Shown in pieces: positions 16,117 to 22,111 of a stretch of 45,134 nucleotides of DNA. Under the pieces are notes generated by a model that was not told where the DNA came from, did no database searches, and saw only the letters and a program-made list of their open reading frames with translations. The position numbers were made by a program, and so were the translations under genes. The DNA lies in assembly GCA_037130535.1 (NCBI GenBank), contig JBAXSU010000003.1, forward strand, positions 1-45,134, in the 5' to 3' direction. Source of the DNA: VFMC01 sp037130535. GTDB taxonomy: Bacteria > Actinomycetota > Acidimicrobiia > Acidimicrobiales > Ilumatobacteraceae. How positions within the stretch are numbered: position 1 is the stretch's first letter; the number at the start of each line of letters is the position of its first letter.

Positions 16117-16662
16117 TCAGGCCCGAACGGCTTGGATGTCGAGTTGGATCTTGATCTTCTCGCCCACCAGCACGCCGCCGGCCTCGAGGGCGACGTTCCA
16201 CTCGAGGCCCCACTCCTTGCGGTTGATCTCGGCCTCGGCGCTGAAGCCGGCCTTGGTGTTGCCCCACGGGTCGGTGGCCACACCCTCGAACTCGAGCTCG
16301 AACGTGACGGGGCGGGTGACGCCCTTGATGGTGAGGTCGCCGTGCAGCAGGTAGTCGTCGTCGTCGGCCTCGAGCGAGGTGGTGGTGAACGTCATCGTCG
16401 GGAACTGGGCGACGTCGAAGAAGTCGGGGCTCTGCAGGTGGCCGTCGCGGTTGGCGTCGCCGGTGTTCACCGACGCCATGTCGACGCTGGCCGACACGGT
16501 CGACTCGAGCGGGTTCTCGGCGACGACCACGGCGCCGCTGAACGAGGTGAACGTGCCACGCACCTTCGACACCATCAGGTGTCGTGCGGTGAAGCCCACC
16601 GACGAGTGCGACGGGTCGACGTTCCAGGTGCCGACGGTGAGCGGGGTGAGGGCGGTGCCCAT
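16117..16662 (-). CDS. YceI family lipocalin-like protein
   Basis: 181 residues with the YceI pattern: GTWNVDPSHSSVGFTARHLMVSKVRGTF at the N-terminus (shown here by its key H, F and V positions), VDMASVNTGDANRDGHLQSPDFF in the middle, FTTTSLE and LTIKGVTRPV later, and EINRKEWGLEWN near the end. YceI proteins bind polyprenoid or other amphiphilic ligands in a beta-barrel. No signal peptide is present, so it is probably cytoplasmic. ATG at 16662 is fixed by a perfect AGGAGG upstream. It is divergent from a MarR regulator, and the shared 117-bp region contains repeated operator-like sequences, so MarR control is likely. Confidence 0.88.
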   Translation of the reverse strand: MGTALTPLTVGTWNVDPSHSSVGFTARHLMVSKVRGTFTSFSGAVVVAENPLESTVSASVDMASVNTGDANRDGHLQSPDFFDVAQFPTMTFTTTSLEADDDDYLLHGDLTIKGVTRPVTFELEFEGVATDPWGNTKAGFSAEAEINRKEWGLEWNVALEAGGVLVGEKIKIQLDIQAVRA

Positions 16663-16702
16663 GGGATTCCTCCTGTGCGTGGCCGACCGGTGTCGACCAG
16701 TT

Positions 16703-16755
16703 AGTTGCGGTAGCAACGATTGTAGTGGCAATTACTTGTGGTCGCAACTGTTGCG
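16703..16755. promoter_or_regulatory. Operator-like repeats between yceI and marR genes
   Basis: TTG-type half sites recur every 15-16 bp (TTG at 16705, 16720, 16736, 16751), most followed by GCAA. GTTGC/GCAAC form an inverted repeat at 16704-16717, and CGCAAC-T-GTTGCG is a perfect 13-bp palindrome at 16743-16755. This is what a MarR-dimer binding array looks like, lying between the MarR -10 (16768) and the yceI start. Confidence 0.55.
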
Positions 16756-16767
16756 CGCCAAACGGGT

Positions 16768-16773
16768 TAGCCT
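16768..16773 (+). promoter_or_regulatory. -10 box, leaderless promoter of the marR gene
   Basis: TAGCCT, six bases (GACGTC) before the GTG at 16780; the 13-bp palindrome ends 12 bp upstream, so a bound repressor would cover the promoter. Confidence 0.5.
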
Positions 16774-16779
16774 GACGTC

Positions 16780-17286
16780 GTGACCAGCAGTTCCTCCCGC
16801 CCCCGGCCCACCTCGGCCCGCGCACCGCGCTGGCTGACCGCGGCCGAGATGGAGGCGTGGCGCGGCTACATCGACACGGTCGGCCCATTGGCTGCGGCGC
16901 TCGAAGCCGACCTCGCCGAGTTCGGTCTCACCAACGGCGACTACGAGGTGCTGGCCTGGCTGTCGGAGGCCGACGACGAGCAGATGCGGATGTGCGATCT
17001 GGCCGAGCGGCTACGACTGTCGCCCTCTGGACTCACCCGCCGCCTCGACGGTCTCGTGTCGGGCGGCCTGGTCGAGCGAGCCTCTTCGTCGGCCGACCGA
17101 CGGGTGATGATGGCTCAGCTCACCCGCAAGGGCAGGCGCCTCATCGAGAACACCGCACCCGACCACGTCGAGAGCGTGCGCCGACATCTCATCGACCTCC
17201 TCACCCCGGCCGAAATCGCTGCACTTGCCAGCGCGTTCACCAAAGTGCGTGCACACCTTCGCAACGAGCAGAATGACCCCTTGTGA
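16780..17286 (+). CDS. MarR family transcriptional regulator
   Basis: 168 residues with a dimerisation helix region (residues ~20-55) and a winged helix-turn-helix: MCDLAERLRLSPSGLTRRLDGL as the recognition unit (helices at ~68-92) and a wing containing ADRRVMMAQLTRKG, with the conserved Asp-Arg pair. It probably represses itself and the divergent yceI gene through the repeats at 16703-16755. The ligand is unknown. The stop overlaps argJ (GTGA), so argJ would be co-transcribed with it, which is an unusual partnership and may be incidental. Confidence 0.88.
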   Translation: MTSSSSRPRPTSARAPRWLTAAEMEAWRGYIDTVGPLAAALEADLAEFGLTNGDYEVLAWLSEADDEQMRMCDLAERLRLSPSGLTRRLDGLVSGGLVERASSSADRRVMMAQLTRKGRRLIENTAPDHVESVRRHLIDLLTPAEIAALASAFTKVRAHLRNEQNDPL

Positions 17287-18449
17287 CGGCGGCGCTCCCC
17301 CTCCCCCTCGGTTTCCGTGCCCATGTGGCGAACATCGGTATCAAGGACACCACCGACGATTTCGTCGTGGTCGCCGCCGACGCGCCCTGCGCCGCAGCCG
17401 GGGTGTTCACCCAGAGCAGCTTCGCCGGGCCCAGCGTTCTGGTGAGCCGGCGGCATGTGGCCGACCACCGGGCCAGGGCAATGGTGGTCATCAGCAAGAA
17501 CGCCAACGTTGCCACCGGACCGGAAGGTCTGGCCAACGCGGAGGAAGTCGTGCGCGGTGTGGCCGCTGCGCTGGGGGCCGACCCCGGTGATGTGCTCATC
17601 GCCTCGACCGGGGTGATCGGGCGCCAGTACCCGATGGAGCGTGTGCGCGCCGGGCTGGCCGCACTGCCCGCCGACCTGCCTGGCACCGATGCCGCCGCGG
17701 TGGCCCGCGGCATCATGACAACCGACACGGTGCCGAAGACCCACGCCGCCACGGTGGCCGGCAGCACCGCCCGCGTGGTGGGTGTGGCGAAGGGTGTCGG
17801 GATGATCGAACCGAACATGGCCACGCTGATCACCTTGTTCTTCACCGACGCGGCGATCGAGCCCGCTGCACTCGACGCCACCTTCCGGCGGGTGATCGAC
17901 CGCACCTTCAACTGCGTGTCGGTCGATACCGACACCTCCACCAGCGACACGGCCATCGTCCTCGCCAGCGGTGCCGCTGGTGCCGTGGATGCCACGTCGT
18001 TCGAGGTGGCCCTGCACGAGGTGGCCCTGTCGCTCACCCAGCAGGTGGCACGCGACGGTGAGGGCGCCGAGAAGCTCATCGAGGTGCACGTCGACAGCGC
18101 CGCCGACGGCGTGCAGGCCAAGCGGGTGGCCAAGGCCATCGTGAACTCACCGCTGGTGAAGACCGCGGTGCACGGCGCCGATCCCAACTGGGGCCGGGTG
18201 GCCATGGCCGTCGGCAAGAGCACCACGGCCGACGAGGTCGACCAGACCCGGGTGACCATCCGCTTCGGCACCCAGGAGGTGTACCCGGCCGCGGTCGACG
18301 CGGCTGGCCTCGATGCCCTGGCCGCCTACATGCGTGGCGACACAGTGCGCATCCACGTCAGCCTGCACGTGGGCGATGCCGACGCAACCGTGTGGGGCTG
18401 CGACCTCACCGACGGCTACGTCCGCATCAACGCCGACTACACGACGTGA
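17283..18449 (+). CDS. argJ: Glutamate N-acetyltransferase / ornithine acetyltransferase
   Basis: 388 residues. ArgJ recycles the acetyl group from N-acetylornithine to glutamate in arginine synthesis. The hallmark is the autocleavage site in KGVGMIEPNMATLITLF, where the Thr after NMA becomes the N-terminal nucleophile of the beta subunit. STGVIGRQYPM, NCVSVDTDTSTSDT and the C-terminal GADPNWGR and CDLTDGYVRINADYTT are also typical. The gene is isolated from other arg genes in this window and follows marR with a 4-bp overlap. A bifunctional activity with acetyl-CoA is possible but cannot be read from sequence. Confidence 0.92.
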   Translation: MTAALPLPLGFRAHVANIGIKDTTDDFVVVAADAPCAAAGVFTQSSFAGPSVLVSRRHVADHRARAMVVISKNANVATGPEGLANAEEVVRGVAAALGADPGDVLIASTGVIGRQYPMERVRAGLAALPADLPGTDAAAVARGIMTTDTVPKTHAATVAGSTARVVGVAKGVGMIEPNMATLITLFFTDAAIEPAALDATFRRVIDRTFNCVSVDTDTSTSDTAIVLASGAAGAVDATSFEVALHEVALSLTQQVARDGEGAEKLIEVHVDSAADGVQAKRVAKAIVNSPLVKTAVHGADPNWGRVAMAVGKSTTADEVDQTRVTIRFGTQEVYPAAVDAAGLDALAAYMRGDTVRIHVSLHVGDADATVWGCDLTDGYVRINADYTT

Positions 18450-18498
18450 CTCTGCGGCCTCGTCGTCCGCTGCGCTTCCTCCTCGCGCTGCGTGCGGC

Positions 18499-18816
18499 TC
18501 AGTCGAGGCCGAGGACAGCGACGATCGCGTCGTCGACTGCCCAGAGTTCTTCGGCGCTGAGACGACCGATCCGACGCCCGAGACGCTGCACGTCGACGGC
18601 GCCGAGTTGTTCGACCAGCACTCTCGAGGTATCGCCGGCGATGTCCACCACCGGGCGAATCGATGCGGGCCTGGCACTTCGCGACGTCGGCGCGACCAGT
18701 ACCACCGAGCGAGGCAGCAGCGCGTCGGCCTGCACGACCACGCCGTAGCGCTCGCCCTGCTGTTCGTGCCCGAGCCCCAAGGGGACCTTGAATCGGTAGA
18801 CGTCACCCCGCTGCAC
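18499..18816 (-). CDS. mazF: MazF/PemK-type toxin (endoribonuclease)
   Basis: 105 residues opening with MQRGDVYRFKVPLG, the typical PemK/MazF first strand, then GERYGVVVQADALL and SVVLVAPTSRSARPASIRPVV, and ending in a helix with RIGRLSAEELWAVDDAIVAVL, which matches the family C-terminus. Members cleave mRNA at short motifs. GTG at 18816 starts inside the last codons of the upstream antitoxin (14-bp overlap), giving antitoxin-first translational coupling. Expected to be silenced by the adjacent ribbon-helix-helix protein. Confidence 0.85.
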   Translation of the reverse strand: MQRGDVYRFKVPLGLGHEQQGERYGVVVQADALLPRSVVLVAPTSRSARPASIRPVVDIAGDTSRVLVEQLGAVDVQRLGRRIGRLSAEELWAVDDAIVAVLGLD

Positions 18817-19042
18817 GCATCGACTCCATGAGTGCCGCGACGCGGATCATCTCGGATCGATCATCGCTGTCGGCTTCGAGTGCAGCCATCTCCGCAGCGA
18901 GTTCCTGTCGGCGGCGGATTCGATCCGCTGAGGCCAGCAACGACGATCGCACAGCCTCGGAAGCGCTGAGACCGGTCGCTTCGAGCATCCGGAGTGCCCG
19001 TTCTGCTTCGCCGTCCAGCCGGACCGAGATCACCTTTGCCAT
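18803..19042 (-). CDS. Ribbon-helix-helix antitoxin
   Basis: 79 residues: MAKVISVRLDGEAERALRML forms the ribbon and first helix, followed by GLSASEAVRSSLL as the second helix, and an acidic C-terminal tail that should bind the toxin. It is the first gene of the pair and probably autoregulates. ATG at 19042 has CATACT six bases upstream; an apparent upstream extension (MTERHTQC) is not needed for the fold. Confidence 0.82.
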   Translation of the reverse strand: MAKVISVRLDGEAERALRMLEATGLSASEAVRSSLLASADRIRRRQELAAEMAALEADSDDRSEMIRVAALMESMRAAG

Positions 19043-19048
19043 GCACTG

Positions 19049-19054
19049 AGTATG
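19049..19054 (-). promoter_or_regulatory. -10 box, leaderless promoter of the toxin-antitoxin operon
   Basis: CATACT on the minus strand, six bases (CAGTGC) before the ATG at 19042. Confidence 0.45.
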
Positions 19055-19114
19055 ACGTTCTGTCACACCAAGGACAACACACCGCGCAGCGTGGTCTCCC
19101 GGCCCGGCCCGAAT

Positions 19115-19393
19115 TCAGCCGACCTGGACGCCTTTCCAGAAGGCGATGTGGCCGGTGATCTCCTTCGCCGCATCCTTCGGCTCGGGGTAGTACCAGGCGG
19201 CGTCGGCGTTGGTGTTGCCGTCGACGACGATGTCGAAATAGCTGGCCGTACCCTTCCACGAGCACACGGTCTGCTTGGCCGACTCGACGAAGTACTCGCA
19301 GTTGATCGACGACTTCGGGAAGTAATGGTTGCCCTCGACGACGACGGTGTCGTCGCTCTCGGCCAGTACGACCCCGTTCCAGGTGGCTTTCAT
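19115..19393 (-). CDS. DUF427 domain protein
   Basis: 92 residues, almost exactly one DUF427 domain: MKATWNGVVLAESDDTVVVEG (key W, N and E residues), NHYFPKSSI, CSWKGTASYFDIVVDG and AAWYYPEPKDAAKEI, ending in HIAFWKG. The family is common in actinobacteria and has no established function. Start chosen at ATG 19393, where the domain begins. It ends 72 bp before the antitoxin start and lies 16 bp downstream of the SDR gene in the same direction. Confidence 0.85.
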   Translation of the reverse strand: MKATWNGVVLAESDDTVVVEGNHYFPKSSINCEYFVESAKQTVCSWKGTASYFDIVVDGNTNADAAWYYPEPKDAAKEITGHIAFWKGVQVG

Positions 19394-19409
19394 CGCAGCG
19401 ATCAGCCGA

Positions 19410-20186
19410 TCACTTCGGTGGCATACGGATGCCGCCATCCACGCGGATGGTCTCGGCATTCATGTAGCTGTTGGTGACGCACTCGACGACCATCGACGCC
19501 AGCTCTTCCTGGAAGCCGAGGCGCTGAGGGAACAGCACGCCCTTCTGCAGGTTCGACTTGAACGCCTCGCTGGCGTCGCCCTGACCGTAGATGGGGGTGT
19601 CGATCAGGCCCGGGGCAACGGTGTTGACGCGCACGCCCACAGCGGCGAGGTCGCGGGCGATGGGCAGGGTCATGCCCACGACGCCACCCTTCGACGCCGA
19701 GTAACTCGCCTGGCCGATCTGGCCGTCGAACGCAGCCACCGACGCGATGTTGACGATGGCGCCACGCTCGCCGTACTCGAGCGGCTCGGTGGTGCTCATC
19801 GCCGTGGCGGCGATGCGGATGCAGTCGAACGAGCCGACGAGGTTGATGGCGATGACCTTCTTGAAGGCATCGATGTTGGCGGCCGACTCGTAGCTGCCGT
19901 CCTTGCCGACGGTGCGCTGCGCCCAGCCGATACCGGCCGAGTTCACCAGCACGCGCAGCGGGCCCATGCTCTTGGCCATCTCGACGGCGTTGATGATGTC
20001 GTCGGTGTTGGTGACGTCGACCTTGCAGAACGCGCCGCCGATCTCGTCGGCGAGGGCGCGACCCTTGTCTTCCTGCAGGTCGGCGACGACGACCTTGGCT
20101 CCCTTCGAGGCGAGAAGGCGGGCCGAGGCCGCACCGATACCCGATGCCCCACCCGTGACGATTGCGCTTGCACCTGTGATGTCCAT
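19410..20186 (-). CDS. Short-chain dehydrogenase, 3-hydroxyacyl-CoA dehydrogenase-like
   Basis: 258 residues of classical SDR: cofactor loop TGGASGIG near residue 10, acidic VVADLQED favouring NAD(H), NSAGIG, catalytic Ser in NIASVAAF, and YSASKGG with the catalytic Tyr and Lys. The overall pattern (IDTPIYG, FPQRLG, MNAETIRVDGGIRM) resembles type-2 3-hydroxyacyl-CoA dehydrogenases of fatty-acid or sterol side-chain breakdown. It is divergent from a CaiB-type CoA-transferase, consistent with CoA-thioester metabolism. TAACGT lies seven bases before the ATG at 20186. Confidence 0.87.
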   Translation of the reverse strand: MDITGASAIVTGGASGIGAASARLLASKGAKVVVADLQEDKGRALADEIGGAFCKVDVTNTDDIINAVEMAKSMGPLRVLVNSAGIGWAQRTVGKDGSYESAANIDAFKKVIAINLVGSFDCIRIAATAMSTTEPLEYGERGAIVNIASVAAFDGQIGQASYSASKGGVVGMTLPIARDLAAVGVRVNTVAPGLIDTPIYGQGDASEAFKSNLQKGVLFPQRLGFQEELASMVVECVTNSYMNAETIRVDGGIRMPPK

Positions 20187-20193
20187 GCCGACG

Positions 20194-20199
20194 ACGTTA
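20194..20199 (-). promoter_or_regulatory. -10 box, leaderless promoter of the SDR gene
   Basis: TAACGT on the minus strand, seven bases (CGTCGGC) before the ATG at 20186. Confidence 0.4.
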
Positions 20200-20249
20200 G
20201 GCCGCAGCACCGCCATGCAGCCAAGCGGAGCCGAGCCCTGCCGATTGGG

Positions 20250-20255
20250 TACGGT
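20250..20255 (+). promoter_or_regulatory. -10 box, leaderless promoter of the CoA-transferase gene
   Basis: TACGGT followed by six bases (GCCTCT) and the ATG at 20262. Confidence 0.5.
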
Positions 20256-20261
20256 GCCTCT

Positions 20262-21458
20262 ATGCCCGGACCGCTCGAAGGATTCACCGTCGTCGAGGCC
20301 TGCCAGATGGTGGCAGGGCCGCTCGCCGGCACGCTGCTCGCCGACCTCGGCGCCGAGGTGATCAAGATCGAGGCACCCAACGGCGGCGACCGCATGCGCT
20401 ACCAGGGACACCGGGTGGGCAGCATCGGCGCGTTGTGGGCCGGCGTGAACCGCGGCAAGCGTTCGGTGGTGCTCGACCTGCAGCAACCCGAGGGTGTGCA
20501 GGCGTTCCGCGACCTCATCGCCCGCAGCGATGTGTTCATCCAGAACTTCCGGCCGGGCGTGGTCGAGCGCCTCGGCATCGACGAGCCAGCGCTGCGCACC
20601 CTGCGGCCCGACCTCGTCTACGTGTCGGTGAGCGGGTTTGGCGAGACCGGCCCCTACATCGACCAGAAGAGCTACGACTACGTCATCCAGGCGCTGTCGG
20701 GGATGGCGGCGCTGCAGGCCGACCGGGTCGACGGCAGCCCCACCCTCATCCGCAACATCGTCATCGACAAGGTCACCGCCTACACCGCCGCACAGAGCGT
20801 GACGGCCGCCCTCATCGCCCGCCTCCGCGGCCACGGCGGCCAGCACGTGCGGCTGTCGATGATCGACACCGCACTCGCGTTCTTGTGGCCCGACGGGATG
20901 ATGCAGCACACCCTGCTCGACGAGGGTCGCTACACCCCCGGGCCGCACATGGCCGACGGCTACCGGGTGCGGCGCACGAGCGACGGCCACCTCGCCCTGA
21001 TGGCCACCTCCGACCGGCAATTCCCCGGGCTGTGCGCAGCGCTGGGAACCGAGGCGTGGATGGCCGACCCGCGCTTTGCCACGATGGCCGCACGCGAGGC
21101 CAACGCCGCCGCGCTCGACGAGTTGATCGAACACGAGGTGGCCAAGCACGACAGTGTCTCGCTGGTGGCACGACTGCACGCACACGACGTGCCGTGCGCC
21201 GTGGCGAACCCCATCGACCGGGTGCACCTCGACCCGCAGGTGGTGCACAACCAGATCTTGGTCGAGCACGAGCGGCCGTGGTTGGGCAACGTGCGCGAGC
21301 CCCGCCCACCGGCGCGCTACTCGGCCACGCCTACGGCGCTGGGCCGGCACGCACCGAAGCTCGACGAGCACACCGACGAGGTGCTGGCCGAACTGGGACG
21401 CTCCCCCGAGCAGATCGACGACCTGCGCGCCCGCGGCGTCATCGGCCTGCGCCGCTGA
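20262..21458 (+). CDS. CaiB/BaiF family (type III) CoA-transferase
   Basis: 398 residues. The start is typical of the family: LEGFTVVEACQMVAGPLAGTLLADLGAEVIKIE (given by its G-P and LGAEVIKIE landmarks), followed by NRGKRSVVLDL, NFRPGVVERLG, VSVSGFGETGPY and SMIDTALAF, whose Asp is the position that carries the acyl anhydride in this family. It transfers CoA between carboxylic acids; the acids are not known. ATG 20262 is fixed by family length and the -10 box. The open frame upstream is only antisense to the SDR gene. Confidence 0.9.
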   Translation: MPGPLEGFTVVEACQMVAGPLAGTLLADLGAEVIKIEAPNGGDRMRYQGHRVGSIGALWAGVNRGKRSVVLDLQQPEGVQAFRDLIARSDVFIQNFRPGVVERLGIDEPALRTLRPDLVYVSVSGFGETGPYIDQKSYDYVIQALSGMAALQADRVDGSPTLIRNIVIDKVTAYTAAQSVTAALIARLRGHGGQHVRLSMIDTALAFLWPDGMMQHTLLDEGRYTPGPHMADGYRVRRTSDGHLALMATSDRQFPGLCAALGTEAWMADPRFATMAAREANAAALDELIEHEVAKHDSVSLVARLHAHDVPCAVANPIDRVHLDPQVVHNQILVEHERPWLGNVREPRPPARYSATPTALGRHAPKLDEHTDEVLAELGRSPEQIDDLRARGVIGLRR

Positions 21459-21485
21459 CCTGCTCCCGGCCCCCTTCTTCCCCTG

Positions 21486-21531
21486 CGTTTGTGAGCGCAA
21501 CCCGGCTCGGAGACGCCGCAGCTCACAAACG
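21486..21531. terminator. Bidirectional terminator hairpin
   Basis: CGTTTGTGAGC (21486-21496) is perfectly complementary to GCTCACAAACG (21521-21531), an 11-bp stem around a 24-nt loop, placed between the convergent CoA-transferase and RNase H genes. Confidence 0.6.
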
Positions 21532-21545
21532 GTCGAGGATCGGGC

Positions 21546-22061
21546 TCAGAACAGCGAGTCCTGGGCGGATGCCCCGGCAGCGGGCGACCCGGCGGGCGAC
21601 CCGGCGGCGTGCGGTGCGGCAGCGGGGCGGGAGGTGGCTGCGACAGCGGCGGCGACGGCGAGGCGGTCGACGAGATCGTTCATCCGGTCGCCCGAGTGGC
21701 CCTTCACCCAACGGAACTCGGGCTGACGCTGCTGCACCAGCTCGATGAGCGGCTTCCAGAGGTCTGCGTTGGCCACCGGCTCCTTTTTCGCATTCCGCCA
21801 GCCGTTGGCCTGCCACCGCACCCACCAGCGGTCGCGGAAGCAGTTCACCACGTAGGTCGAGTCGCTGACGATGGTTACGGGGCCGTCGGTGGCGCGCAGC
21901 GCCTCGAGCACCGCCATGATCTCCATCCGCTGGTTGGTGGTGTGCGCCTCACTGCCCGAACCGTTCGGCGCACCCTCCGGAGCCTCGGCCCACGCCCAGC
22001 CCCCTGGCCCCGGGTTCCCCGAACACGCACCGTCGGTATAGATCGTGCGGGTCGAACTCAT
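21546..22061 (-). CDS. rnhA: Ribonuclease HI
   Basis: 171 residues. Catalytic residues are visible: Asp in IYTDGACSGNPGPGGW, Glu in NQRMEIMAVLEAL, Asp in IVSDSTYVV and the His/Asp pair in VKGHSGDRMNDLVD. It degrades RNA in RNA-DNA hybrids. The enzyme core ends near residue 145; an Ala/Pro/Ser-rich tail of about 25 residues ends in QDSLF at the extreme C-terminus, resembling a beta-clamp-binding pentapeptide (consensus QLxLF). ATG 22061 has TACAGT seven bases upstream. Confidence 0.9.
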   Translation of the reverse strand: MSSTRTIYTDGACSGNPGPGGWAWAEAPEGAPNGSGSEAHTTNQRMEIMAVLEALRATDGPVTIVSDSTYVVNCFRDRWWVRWQANGWRNAKKEPVANADLWKPLIELVQQRQPEFRWVKGHSGDRMNDLVDRLAVAAAVAATSRPAAAPHAAGSPAGSPAAGASAQDSLF

Positions 22062-22068
22062 TGCGATC

Positions 22069-22074
22069 ACTGTA
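22069..22074 (-). promoter_or_regulatory. -10 box, leaderless promoter of rnhA
   Basis: TACAGT on the minus strand, seven bases (GATCGCA) before the ATG at 22061. Confidence 0.4.
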
Positions 22075-22099
22075 CGTAGTCCCACTGTTACTCAGCGGT

Positions 22100-22105
22100 A
22101 ATCAT
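22100..22105 (+). promoter_or_regulatory. -10 box, leaderless promoter of aceE
   Basis: AATCAT, six bases (GCGAGA) before the ATG at 22112. It matches TATAAT at four positions. The rnhA and aceE start codons are 50 bp apart. Confidence 0.4.
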
Positions 22106-22111
22106 GCGAGA

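Noticed and set aside
19329..20261. Upstream extension of the CoA-transferase to 709 residues
   Set aside because: The extension is antisense to the SDR gene; the family begins at LEGFTVVE, and a -10 box marks ATG 20262.
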